Below are positions 9,974-18,531 of a stretch of 64,000 bases of DNA, piece by piece. Origin of the DNA: Cognatundibacterium squillarum (GTDB taxonomy: Bacteria; Pseudomonadota; Gammaproteobacteria; Burkholderiales; Burkholderiaceae_D); assembly GCF_014652435.1 (NCBI RefSeq), contig NZ_BMYU01000002.1, forward strand, positions 124,001-188,000, read 5' to 3'. The notes beneath the pieces are model-generated. The model saw only the letters and a list, made by a program, of their open reading frames with translations, did not search any database and had not been told where the DNA came from. Each line of letters opens with the position of its first letter. Within the stretch, counting starts at the first letter, position 1. The translations under genes were made by a program, and so were the position numbers.

Positions 9974-10104
9974 GTATTTTGTGAAAATCGCGACAAAAAT
10001 ACGCCTGAATGTCGTAACGGTACAATTTTGCAGCGCACTGTTTCGGTAGCATGCCGTGCAATTGCTCCGGTTCGCCGGGCGTATTTTTCAGGAGAGATGC
10101 TGTG

Positions 10105-10800
10105 ATGTATCCCGTTCGCTTAAAAGATGTCGGCAAGACTTATCACATGGATGCGGTCAGTGTGCCCGCACTCAGCCAGATTACCCTCGACGTTCGTCCC
10201 GGTCGTTTTACCGTATTGTCCGGCCCTTCCGGCAGCGGCAAAACCACGCTGCTGAACCTGATTGGCTGCCTCGACCGGCCCGACAGCGGCAATATAGAAA
10301 TCGCCGGTATTGATGTGCGCAGCATGAATGATGATCAGCTTTCCGATTTCCGCGCCCGTCACATCGGTTTTATTTTTCAGAATTTCAATTTACTGCCGGT
10401 GCTCACGGCGTTTGAAAACGTGGAATACCCGCTGATACTGGCCGGCGTGCCAGCCGCAGAACGCAAACAGCGCACCGAAGCTTTGCTGGAAGATGTGGGG
10501 CTGAGTAATCGCCGGAATAATTTGCCGGGACAGCTTTCCGGCGGGCAGCGTCAGCGGGTTGCGATTGCGCGCGCACTCGCCATCGGCCCGCGTCTGGTGC
10601 TGGCAGACGAGCCGACCGCCAATCTGGACAGCCAGACCGGTGCAGAAGTGATTGCACTGATGCGTCGTTTGCAGCGCGAACGCGATGTCAGCTTTGTGTT
10701 TTCCTCGCATGATCCGCAAATTCAGGCGGAAGCAGATGACGTTGTCTTTATCCGCGACGGAAAAATTGTCGGTACAGAACAAAGAGAGGTGAAAGCATGA
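10105..10800 (+). CDS. ABC transporter ATP-binding protein (LolD/MacB type)
   Basis: A 231-residue ATPase. The start at 10105 is chosen for the GGAGAG site just upstream and alignment with LolD-type N-termini. Walker A is GPSGSGKTT, the signature LSGGQRQRVAIARAL, and Walker B LVLADEPT with the catalytic Glu; the switch His lies in FSSHD. The Q-loop is FIFQNFNLLP. It would energise the FtsX-like permease whose start overlaps its stop by 4 bp. Systems of this class move substrates from the outer leaflet of the inner membrane or the periplasm rather than importing small solutes. Confidence 0.92.
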   Translation: MYPVRLKDVGKTYHMDAVSVPALSQITLDVRPGRFTVLSGPSGSGKTTLLNLIGCLDRPDSGNIEIAGIDVRSMNDDQLSDFRARHIGFIFQNFNLLPVLTAFENVEYPLILAGVPAAERKQRTEALLEDVGLSNRRNNLPGQLSGGQRQRVAIARALAIGPRLVLADEPTANLDSQTGAEVIALMRRLQRERDVSFVFSSHDPQIQAEADDVVFIRDGKIVGTEQREVKA

Positions 10801-12191
10801 ATACCCTGATGCTGGCAATTCGTAACTTGTTGCGCAATCGTCGCCGTTCGCTGACGACGATCTTAACGATGGTGGTGGGGCTGACGGCAATTTTGCTGTT
10901 CGGCGGTTATCGCTCCAATATTCTGTACGGTTCGCTGACCGGTTTTGTGCAATACACCGGCCATCTGCAAATTCAGCACAAAGGCTATTTTATTGATGGT
11001 GGCGATAATCCGACTGCTTACGGTATCCACGATTATCAACAGATTATTCAGACGCTGAAAGATGATCCGGCATTAAAAGATCAATTGTTTCTGATCACAC
11101 CGAATTTACGTCTGGGTGGTCTGGCGGGGAATTTCTCTGCCGGTGTTTCGCGCTCGGTGCTGGCAGAAGGTCTGGTGCCTGCAGAGCGGAATGCGATGAT
11201 GCAATGGAATCAGTACGGCGTAAAAAGCTATGCACTGCCGATTCCACTGGAAGGCAAGGGCAATGATGCCGTGGTGGTTGGTACGGGTGTCGCACGTAAA
11301 CTGAAGTTGTGTAGTTTACTTTCTGAGCATGATTGCATTCCTGCGGTCAGCAAAGCTAGGCAGGATGCGGGGCAAGTGCCGGATGATATTGCCGCGCTGT
11401 CGATGGCAGAAGGCGAACAAAAACCTGTGACACCGGCTTCAGAAAACCGTATCGAAGTGCTGGCAGCAACTGCCGGTGGTGCGCCGAACGTTGCCAGTCT
11501 GAATGTGATCAAAGCCAATAATATGGGCATCAAAGCGCTGGACGATGTGTATATGGCGATGCATCTGGAACAGGCGCAGCGGCTGATCTACGGCAACCAG
11601 CCGGGGCAGGTCACGGCGATCATGATTCAGCTGCAAAAAACGGAGCAGGTCGCGGCGGCACAAGCACGCATCACGGAACTGCTGAAACAGAAATTCCCGC
11701 AGCAGGAACTGGATGTGCTCGACTACGATACGCTGAACCCGATGTATAAACAGACCAATCAGTTCATGGATTCCATGTTCAGTTTTATCGCGATGCTGAT
11801 TGCAGTGATTGTGCTGTTCACGATTGGTAATACGATGGGAACGGCGGTAGTGGAACGCACCAATGAAATCGGAACCCTGCGTGCCATCGGCTTACGCCGC
11901 AGCGGTATCCGCCGCCTGTTTTTATGCGAAGCGCTGTTGCTCGGTGTGATTGGTTCTGTCCTCGGTGCGATCTCCGCTTTGATTCTGGCCTACATGATTA
12001 ATCACAGTGGCTGGACATGGAATCCGCCCGGTTATTCGTATGCGTATCTGATTCTGGTACGGGTAGGGCAGGATATTCCGCTGCTGGCTGGCAGTGTGCT
12101 GAGTATGATCGCTGTCACACTGTTATCTGCATGGCTGCCCGCAAACCGCGCGGCGAAGTTTGAAATTGTGGATGCGCTGCGCCATGTCTGA
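10797..12191 (+). CDS. FtsX/MacB-like ABC permease
   Basis: A 464-residue permease. The N-terminal segment has the Arg-rich NLLRNRRRSLTTIL start and one membrane helix. A periplasmic domain of about 270 residues follows, then three C-terminal helices with the FtsX signature ERTNEIGTLRAIGLRR. The ATG overlaps the ATPase stop (ATGA). The 4-TM topology matches MacB/LolC/LolE mechanotransmission transporters. Only one permease is present, so it should act as a homodimer. The substrate is probably a lipid or lipoprotein, judged from the downstream LolA-like and barrel genes. Confidence 0.9.
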   Translation: MNTLMLAIRNLLRNRRRSLTTILTMVVGLTAILLFGGYRSNILYGSLTGFVQYTGHLQIQHKGYFIDGGDNPTAYGIHDYQQIIQTLKDDPALKDQLFLITPNLRLGGLAGNFSAGVSRSVLAEGLVPAERNAMMQWNQYGVKSYALPIPLEGKGNDAVVVGTGVARKLKLCSLLSEHDCIPAVSKARQDAGQVPDDIAALSMAEGEQKPVTPASENRIEVLAATAGGAPNVASLNVIKANNMGIKALDDVYMAMHLEQAQRLIYGNQPGQVTAIMIQLQKTEQVAAAQARITELLKQKFPQQELDVLDYDTLNPMYKQTNQFMDSMFSFIAMLIAVIVLFTIGNTMGTAVVERTNEIGTLRAIGLRRSGIRRLFLCEALLLGVIGSVLGAISALILAYMINHSGWTWNPPGYSYAYLILVRVGQDIPLLAGSVLSMIAVTLLSAWLPANRAAKFEIVDALRHV

Positions 12192-12216
12192 TCATGTATT
12201 GTTCACGGAGAATGTG

Positions 12217-13002
12217 ATGAAGGTGTTTTCTCAGTATCGTCGGAAGTTTATGGTGTTGGCTGCAGCGATTGCCATCAGCCCCGCTGGTTATGCCATGTCG
12301 CCGCAGGAAATTCTGGCCGCCAGCGATGCGATTCGTAATCCGGACTTTCCGTTTGGTTTAACCAATACGCTGGTGGAATACCGTAAAGGCAAGGAAACGG
12401 AATCCAGTACGCTGGCGATTTATTCCAAAGCCGATCCGAAAGGCGGACAGTTCCGTTCGCTGGTGCGCTATGTCGCACCGGCACGCGATGCGAACAAGCT
12501 GATTTTATTCAGCGGCAAAGATATGTGGTTCTTTGATCCGTCCAGCAAAGCCAGTATCCGCCTGTCACCACAGCAACGCTTGCTCGGGCAGGCTTCCAAT
12601 GGCGACGTGGTCACGGTGAATTTCGCCAAGGATTATCAGGCAGTCAGCGCTACTGAGGAAGATACGCAGGATGGTGAGCGTCAGACCCGCCACGCCTACA
12701 AACTGGAACTGAACGCCAGCGGCGACGGCGCGGCATATCACCGGATTCTGATGTGGGTGGATAAAACCAGTATGCGTCCGGTGAAATCCCGTTTTTATGC
12801 GGAAAGCGGCAAATTACTGAAAACGGCCTACTACCGCCGCTATCAACCGATATTTGGTGTCGAACGTCCGACAGAAACCGTGATTATTGATGGTCTGGAA
12901 AGCGACTGGGTCACCGTGATGCGCTATTCCGACTGGGTAAAACGCGATGTGCCGGAAACCTGGTTGCAACGCGATTATCTGCCTCGTTTTAAACCGGAAT
13001 AA
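12217..13002 (+). CDS. Outer-membrane lipoprotein-sorting (LolA-like) periplasmic protein
   Basis: 261 residues. The start at 12217 is supported by a GGAG site and a signal peptide (VLAAAIAISPAGYAMS). The mature part has the LolA-like half-barrel pattern (PF17131-type): paired strands with YSKADPKGGQFRSLVRYV, then DMWFFDPSSKASIRLSPQQR, then VKSRFYAESGKLLKTAYYR. Such proteins carry a hydrophobic ligand across the periplasm. The gene lies 25 bp after the permease and 4 bp before the beta-barrel gene, which fits a trans-envelope transport chain. Confidence 0.85.
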   Translation: MKVFSQYRRKFMVLAAAIAISPAGYAMSPQEILAASDAIRNPDFPFGLTNTLVEYRKGKETESSTLAIYSKADPKGGQFRSLVRYVAPARDANKLILFSGKDMWFFDPSSKASIRLSPQQRLLGQASNGDVVTVNFAKDYQAVSATEEDTQDGERQTRHAYKLELNASGDGAAYHRILMWVDKTSMRPVKSRFYAESGKLLKTAYYRRYQPIFGVERPTETVIIDGLESDWVTVMRYSDWVKRDVPETWLQRDYLPRFKPE

Positions 13003-13006
13003 GTCT

Positions 13007-14305
13007 ATGCGAACCCATCGTCCCGCCAAACCTGTTCGCAGTAAGCTGCCTGTATTGCTGATGCTCTTACTGTCAGTGAACGCTTATGCCAGACCGGATG
13101 ATCCCGAACTGGAAGCGCTGACGCTGGCAGATAATATGCAAAAGAAGCCCGAAAAAGCCAGCGACTGGCGGGCTTTTGCTGAAGTTGCCAGCGGTTACTC
13201 ACGCTTGCGGGATGGCGGCGATGAAAATAGCCAGCGTCTTTCTGTCGATGTCCAGTTCGATAAAACCCTGACGCCAGCCTGGCGCTTGTTTTTCTCTGAT
13301 CGCGTGGATATCAGCTTGCCAGCCACGAGTAACGGCGACCGCGCAATCAATACACTGAAAGAAGCCGGTGTCAGCTGGAAACCCGCAGAAAATACCCTGC
13401 TGGATGCAGGCAGAATCAATGCCCGCTACGGCATTGCTCTCGGCTATAACCCGACCGACTTCTTCAAAAGCTACGCGGTGCGCTCTGCGGTATCGGTCGA
13501 TCCGGCCAGCCTCAGAGAAAACCGGCAGGGCAGTGTGATGTTGCGCGCTCAGCAGCTGTGGGACAGTGGTTCGCTGACGCTGATAGCATCACCACGACTG
13601 GCAGATTTACAGATGCAATCCGGATGGAATCCGAATATTGGTGCAACTAATCACAATGACCGCTATTTACTGGCAGTCAGCCAGAAAGTCGGCGATTTCA
13701 CGCCGCAGGGAATTATTTTTCAGGAAAAAGGACAGAAGCCGCGCTTCGGACTGAATCTCAGTCATTTACTGAACGACGCGACGGTTTTCAATCTGGAATG
13801 GTCGGGCGGCTACGCACCTAAACAAACGGATGCCGCATTTGCCGCCTACAATCCGGCATTCCACACCGGCGAACAGCAATGGCAACAACAGATCGCAAGC
13901 GGCATCAGCTACACCACCAGCAATAAACTGACGCTGACAGCAGAAGCCCACTACAACAGCGCCGCACCGGACAACCAAACTTGGCAGCAACTGCAAACCG
14001 GCCCCTTGCCATCCTATTTGTTGTACCGCGCATACAGCCAGCAAACCCAGAACCTCACCACCCGCCGCCAGCTATTCCTGCACGCCACCTGGCAAGACGC
14101 CATCATCCCCCATCTCGACCTCAGCACCATGATCACCCACATCCCCGAAGACCGCAGCCGCCGCTACTGGGTGGAGGCGCGGTTTAACAAAGCCCAATGG
14201 GAAATTGCGTTGCAAGTTCAACTAAACCAAGGTAGTAAGTACTCGGTCTTTGGGGCTGCTACAACGAAGAACGACATTCAGTTACTTTACAGACGTTTTA
14301 TGTAA
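13007..14305 (+). CDS. Outer-membrane beta-barrel protein of the ABC/LolA-like operon
   Basis: 432 residues. The signal peptide LPVLLMLLLSVNAYA is followed by alternating amphipathic strands with many aromatic belt residues, for example YLLAVSQKVGDFTPQGIIF, ending in LLYRRFM. This is the pattern of a 14-18 strand outer-membrane barrel. The start at 13007 has only a weak ribosome site, consistent with translational coupling to the gene 4 bp upstream. It is the last gene of the operon and probably the outer-membrane acceptor or channel. The final 80 codons are unusually rich in C-ending codons. Confidence 0.75.
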   Translation: MRTHRPAKPVRSKLPVLLMLLLSVNAYARPDDPELEALTLADNMQKKPEKASDWRAFAEVASGYSRLRDGGDENSQRLSVDVQFDKTLTPAWRLFFSDRVDISLPATSNGDRAINTLKEAGVSWKPAENTLLDAGRINARYGIALGYNPTDFFKSYAVRSAVSVDPASLRENRQGSVMLRAQQLWDSGSLTLIASPRLADLQMQSGWNPNIGATNHNDRYLLAVSQKVGDFTPQGIIFQEKGQKPRFGLNLSHLLNDATVFNLEWSGGYAPKQTDAAFAAYNPAFHTGEQQWQQQIASGISYTTSNKLTLTAEAHYNSAAPDNQTWQQLQTGPLPSYLLYRAYSQQTQNLTTRRQLFLHATWQDAIIPHLDLSTMITHIPEDRSRRYWVEARFNKAQWEIALQVQLNQGSKYSVFGAATTKNDIQLLYRRFM

Positions 14306-14418
14306 CAGTCTCATTCAGGCTGCTGCTAAACCAAATTTTTCAAATACACTGTGTAAAAGGACGTTATAATTCAATAATATAAATATATTACAATGTGGCA
14401 ACATTAGGAGGAAAAGTA

Positions 14419-14622
14419 ATGAAGTTTCAACATACCGCTTTTATGCTTCTTATTACGATTGTATTGTTTTCCACAAATGCTTATGGCTATGTGGGGCCGG
14501 GTATGGGAGTCGGCGCCATAGCAAGTGTCTTAGGAATTATTGTAGGATTTTTTATTCTGTTAATTGGAGCAGTCTGGTACCCATTCAAAAAGCTTATAAA
14601 AAAACTTAGAGGAAAAAAATGA
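14419..14622 (+). CDS. Small membrane protein of the YVGPG type
   Basis: 67 residues. The strong AGGAGG site before the ATG at 14419 decides the start. A signal-like helix ends at NAYGYVGPGMG; a second helix follows (IASVLGIIVGFFILLIGAVW) and a basic tail YPFKKLIKKLRGKK. I recall similar small proteins next to sulfotransferase and arylsulfotransferase-like genes in polysaccharide loci, which is what lies downstream here. Its function is unknown. It is the first gene of the AT-rich plus-strand arm. Confidence 0.75.
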   Translation: MKFQHTAFMLLITIVLFSTNAYGYVGPGMGVGAIASVLGIIVGFFILLIGAVWYPFKKLIKKLRGKK

Positions 14623-14972
14623 GCTTTTTTTTAGGGTTAGTGTGTATAAGTGTCACGATATTTTTATCGTATCATTTATTTTCAATTAACAGGTTGAAAA
14701 TTGTTTTTGCTAGAAATGCTATAGTAATTAATGAATTTCGACAGTTAAAAACTGATGATGAGAAACAGATATATCTGAAGAGAGTTGGAATTTGTATGAT
14801 CAAAGATTCTGCGGATTATGCAATTCGATTTTTATTTGTTTCATTTGTATATTTTATTCCAATATTTATCTATCAGTGGGATTTGGCTGAAATCATGTTT
14901 TATTCCATTGCGACAGCAATGTTTTTTTTATTTTTTTATAAATATCGTAAAATTATGAAAAATGAAGAATGA
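14619..14972 (+). CDS. Small multi-spanning membrane protein, unknown
   Basis: 117 residues with one N-terminal and two C-terminal hydrophobic segments separated by a basic cytoplasmic-looking region with FRQLKTDDEKQIYLKRVG. Its ATG overlaps the previous stop and its own stop overlaps the next start, so it is translationally coupled in the sulfotransferase operon. I do not recognise a family. Confidence 0.65.
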   Translation: MSFFLGLVCISVTIFLSYHLFSINRLKIVFARNAIVINEFRQLKTDDEKQIYLKRVGICMIKDSADYAIRFLFVSFVYFIPIFIYQWDLAEIMFYSIATAMFFLFFYKYRKIMKNEE

Positions 14973-16014
14973 AAACTCTTACTCTTTAATCGAAAAAGCG
15001 CTGCATTATTTGGCACTAGACTTTAAATTTACCAGAGAGTTTGCATTTGATTTGGAGTGTGATTTTTTTTTAAAAAAAAATAAAAAAATTGTAGAGATGT
15101 ATTATGACGAAAGATCCATACATGTCTGTGGACTTGCTCGGTCTGGTACTACCTTGTTACTTAATTTATTGTATGGTACAGGGCAATTTTATTCACTTTC
15201 ATATCGAAATATGCCTTTTGTAATGTCACCAAATTTTTGGAAATTAATATCAAATAACTTTAGAATTAAAGGTGAGTTAAAAGAAAGGGCGCACGGCGAC
15301 GGAATGCTGATAAATTTTGATAGTGTTGAAGCATTTGAGGAAATTTTTTGGTCAACTTTTTGTAAGGTAGATAAAAATAACAAAATTGCCTATGACATAA
15401 AAAGTCCTGACAAAGAAATTTTAGATAAATTTTCAAATTTTAAAAAAAATCTATTCTTGTCAAATTTCACATCAAATCGCTTAAGATATTTATCTAAAAA
15501 TAATAATAATTGCATAAGAATTAATGAGATTCTTTCAGATAGTAGCAGCGTAGTACTGTTAGTGTATCGAAATCCAATGGAGACCGCTAAATCCCTTTTG
15601 AGAATGCATGAAAATTTCTTGGATAAAAATTCATCGAAATTTGATAATAAATATTTTGAATGGTTAGGCCATCACGAGTTTGGTATAAATCAGAAACCAT
15701 TTATCTTAAATGGAAGGCGATTTAATAGTCAGTATGAAAAAAAAGATGTCCGGTATTGGTGTGAGTATTGGTATTTTTTTTATAAAAACACAGTTCAAAA
15801 TATATTAAATAAAGATAATTTGTATCTATTTGATTACGATAAATTGTGCAGCAATCCTAAAGAGCAACTGACGAAACTATCCGTTGTTAGTGATTCTGAC
15901 GTGAAGAATGTTGATTTACATATTAATTCAAATATTTTCACATCAAGTAGCTGTGGATTTGATGAAATAGATAGATTCTATGACTACTTAACTGATCATG
16001 AAAAAAACATATAA
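14962..16014 (+). CDS. PAPS-dependent sulfotransferase family protein
   Basis: 350 residues, no signal peptide. VCGLARSGTTLL (about residues 55-66) is the 5'-phosphosulfate-binding loop of PAPS sulfotransferases. VLLVYRNPMETAKSLLRMHE is the 3'-phosphate-binding strand and helix with the conserved Arg and Ser. The family transfers sulfate from PAPS to hydroxyls of carbohydrates or small molecules in the cytoplasm. The setting next to a polysaccharide biosynthesis operon suggests sulfation of the repeat unit, though the acceptor is not known. Very AT-rich codon use, like its neighbours. Confidence 0.82.
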   Translation: MKNENSYSLIEKALHYLALDFKFTREFAFDLECDFFLKKNKKIVEMYYDERSIHVCGLARSGTTLLLNLLYGTGQFYSLSYRNMPFVMSPNFWKLISNNFRIKGELKERAHGDGMLINFDSVEAFEEIFWSTFCKVDKNNKIAYDIKSPDKEILDKFSNFKKNLFLSNFTSNRLRYLSKNNNNCIRINEILSDSSSVVLLVYRNPMETAKSLLRMHENFLDKNSSKFDNKYFEWLGHHEFGINQKPFILNGRRFNSQYEKKDVRYWCEYWYFFYKNTVQNILNKDNLYLFDYDKLCSNPKEQLTKLSVVSDSDVKNVDLHINSNIFTSSSCGFDEIDRFYDYLTDHEKNI

Positions 16015-17389
16015 AATTTTGTACTTATTTTTTTTGATATTTTTTTTATATTTATTAAATACCATTTTATGGTGCTACTTAACTAGGTCAGTAATTCTTG
16101 AAGATGAAAGATATGTGCCGAATTTTCTTTCCGACAAAATTTTATTCTTAAGTAATTTTCCTCATGAAATTAATCAATTTTATCGCGAGCTCAAATATTG
16201 GGCAAGTGGTGACCCAGCAAGATTGATTAAGGAAAAAAGAATTATAGAAGATAATAAAATTCAAAGTAGCTTCCCTAATAAAGAAGATTCAGGTTATTTG
16301 TTGTTTTCAGGACTAGATTCAATTGAAAAAAAATCGGTAGTAAAATTAATAAAAATTTCAGATGGGAAAGAGGTTATTAAATGGTCCCCTGATTGGAATT
16401 TAATATTAAAGAAATCATCTCAGAAAAAATTTTCTGATTACGTAACATTGGAGTCCGCGAGAGCAGTTCATCCTATACTGCTTGATAACGGAGATATCAT
16501 ATTTAGTGCAGTCACTGCGCTGGTTAAAATGAGTCCATGTTCTTCTGAACCCATATGGCTTACAGATCAAATTGTCCACCATTCAGTTGAAATCGATGAC
16601 GAAGGAAACATATGGGCACCCTCGGTAGATGATTTTACATGGGATGGACTTCAGAAATTAAAGAATAGTATTCGTGACGATGCAATAGCTAAATTTTCCA
16701 AAGATGGAAAATTAATAAAAAAAATATCGATAATGAAAATATTATACGATAACAATTTATTAGCGTTAGCTCTCGGTTCGAATGGTTATGGCCTAAACCC
16801 TGATCCGATCCATCTGAATCAAATATCAATTGCACCTTCTGATACGCGGCACTGGCAGAAAGGAGATTTGCTAATTTCAGCGCGTCATTTAAGCACAGTT
16901 TTTTTATATCGGCCAAATACAAATAAAATAACATGGTACAAAACAGGGCCGTGGCTGTATCAACATTCAGCCAAATTTGTTGATGATCAGAAAATATCTA
17001 TTTTTAGTAATAATATTGTTAGTATTAAAAAAGGTGTGCAGGGATTTTTACGGGAAGAAGATATCAATAGAGTCTTTTTATATGATTTTGACACTAATAA
17101 AGTCAGTGAGCCTTATGAGAATCTATTAAAAAAGGATAGACCTAGAACGATTACGCAAGGAAGAGCAGAGATACTAAACGATGGAGGTTTATTTCTAGAG
17201 GATACTGAAGCTGGACGCTATCTAAGATACAGTAAAGACAAACTAATGTGGTCAAAAATAAATTATTACGACAACAACCACGTTGGCAATATTGCATGGG
17301 GGCGTTATATTTATGGAGCGGATGGTGAGAGGATCATAAAAATTGCAACCAGTCGTTGCAATTCACAAGAATTAATCAATGTGAAGTAA
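15998..17389 (+). CDS. Arylsulfotransferase (ASST)-like membrane-anchored protein
   Basis: 463 residues with a single N-terminal membrane anchor, so the bulk is periplasmic. The propeller-like body has VHHSVEIDDEGNIWAP, then PDPIHLNQISIAP, then ARHLSTVFLYRP and WLYQHSAKFVDD. This is the spaced His pattern of the ASST family, whose active site uses a catalytic His in a six-bladed propeller. It overlaps the sulfotransferase gene by 17 bp. It may act as a sulfate transferase or only as a propeller scaffold for the exported polymer. Family call good, activity uncertain. Confidence 0.75.
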   Translation: MKKTYKILYLFFLIFFLYLLNTILWCYLTRSVILEDERYVPNFLSDKILFLSNFPHEINQFYRELKYWASGDPARLIKEKRIIEDNKIQSSFPNKEDSGYLLFSGLDSIEKKSVVKLIKISDGKEVIKWSPDWNLILKKSSQKKFSDYVTLESARAVHPILLDNGDIIFSAVTALVKMSPCSSEPIWLTDQIVHHSVEIDDEGNIWAPSVDDFTWDGLQKLKNSIRDDAIAKFSKDGKLIKKISIMKILYDNNLLALALGSNGYGLNPDPIHLNQISIAPSDTRHWQKGDLLISARHLSTVFLYRPNTNKITWYKTGPWLYQHSAKFVDDQKISIFSNNIVSIKKGVQGFLREEDINRVFLYDFDTNKVSEPYENLLKKDRPRTITQGRAEILNDGGLFLEDTEAGRYLRYSKDKLMWSKINYYDNNHVGNIAWGRYIYGADGERIIKIATSRCNSQELINVK

Positions 17390-17443
17390 ATTTCAAGAAT
17401 ATTTTTACGAAATTTTAATGTTATAAATTGGTATTTCGGAAAA

Positions 17444-17482
17444 ATTCACTTATTCCTAAAAACTTTTTAGGAATAAGTGAAT
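17444..17482. terminator. 39-bp perfect palindrome between convergent operons
   Basis: ATTCACTTATTCCTAAAAA, one central C, then its exact reverse complement: a 19-bp perfect stem. It lies between the converging ASST-like and epimerase genes. The T-rich inner arms could give bidirectional termination, but there is no T-run after the stem, so another role is possible. Confidence 0.7.
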
Positions 17483-17538
17483 AATGAAGCTAGTTTTCAG
17501 AAAAACATGAACCTTTAGAGGGCCATTAATGTGGAAGG

Positions 17539-18531
17539 TTATTCTGAATAAAATAACTGCTCATTTGCGTGATCTTCTAAGAATTCATACTTTACTGTTC
17601 TATTCAGTCCATCTGACAGACTAACACTTGGTTTAAATCCGGTTTCTGATACGCTAGTGGAAAATTTAGAATCAGAGCAGAATTTTTTTACTCTGATGGA
17701 ACTAATTGGAAATTTTTTTGTTGTTATTATTGAGGCAAAATCGAAGATTTTCCCGATCGCATAACCAACTGAGTATGGCATTCTGATCCCAACTTTGTTA
17801 CCTCTGCCAAGTGTATTTTTAACTACTGACACTAATTCATTCATATTAAAATCCGGCTTGTCAATATAATTGTATATATGTAAGCCAGCAGGAAAAGAAA
17901 CTGAATGAGTAATAAAATCAGCGATATTCTGAACATATGCCATTGATTTTGAGTTTCTTCCATTCCCAATCATGACAAATTTTCCAGATGCGATTTGTTT
18001 TAGCAAGTTATATACATTGCCACGATTTTGCTCCCCGAAAATAACAGTTGGTCGAATAATGACCAAACACCGTTCATCGGGTTTTTCACTTTGCCATTTT
18101 CTAAAAACCTGCTCCGCAGCGTATTTTGTTTTTCCATATTCATTGAATGGATTAATTGCACCATTTTCGTCTGTATCTTGTGGTGCGAAGCCATAAACAG
18201 CAACTGAGCTTGTAAAAATAATCTTTGTAATATTTTTTTCTCGCGCGACATGGCAAATATTTTCTGCGCCGGTGACATTAACATCATGGTAAAGGCTTTT
18301 GGGAGTCACATCATCTCGGTGTTCCGCAGCAAGATTAATAATCACTGAACCGTAATCAATAGCACTATTTAAGGCAGTTACATCTCTGACATCCGCAACA
18401 GTGGATAATTCAGGGAATGACTTGCTTGTAACCTTATCGACAATCGAAAATGAATGAACATTTTTCGCTTTAATGCTTTTACACAGGCGAGTACCAACAA
18501 AACCACTACCACCAATTACATTAATCTTCAT
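17539..18531 (-). CDS. NAD-dependent epimerase/dehydratase
   Basis: 330 residues of the extended short-chain dehydrogenase family. The N-terminal INVIGGSGFVGTRL is the Rossmann GxxGxxG motif. Catalytic YGKTK provides Tyr and Lys, with Ser in FTSSVAVYG upstream. It most resembles WbpV/GalE-like sugar-nucleotide 4-epimerases or reductases of O-antigen loci. It is the last gene of the minus-strand polysaccharide operon and overlaps the Wzz gene by 11 bp. The exact sugar is not deducible. Confidence 0.87.
   Translation of the reverse strand: MKINVIGGSGFVGTRLCKSIKAKNVHSFSIVDKVTSKSFPELSTVADVRDVTALNSAIDYGSVIINLAAEHRDDVTPKSLYHDVNVTGAENICHVAREKNITKIIFTSSVAVYGFAPQDTDENGAINPFNEYGKTKYAAEQVFRKWQSEKPDERCLVIIRPTVIFGEQNRGNVYNLLKQIASGKFVMIGNGRNSKSMAYVQNIADFITHSVSFPAGLHIYNYIDKPDFNMNELVSVVKNTLGRGNKVGIRMPYSVGYAIGKIFDFASIITTKKFPISSIRVKKFCSDSKFSTSVSETGFKPSVSLSDGLNRTVKYEFLEDHANEQLFYSE

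Larger units (their letters stand above)
8932..10104. other. Repeat-rich non-coding region of 1.17 kb
   Basis: No reading frame here looks like a gene. The region holds one dispersed-repeat copy (9196-9278) and eight copies of the 20-nt motif. The sequence between repeats is AT-rich. Promoters for the divergent hydrolase gene and the ABC operon should lie at its ends. Confidence 0.75.
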
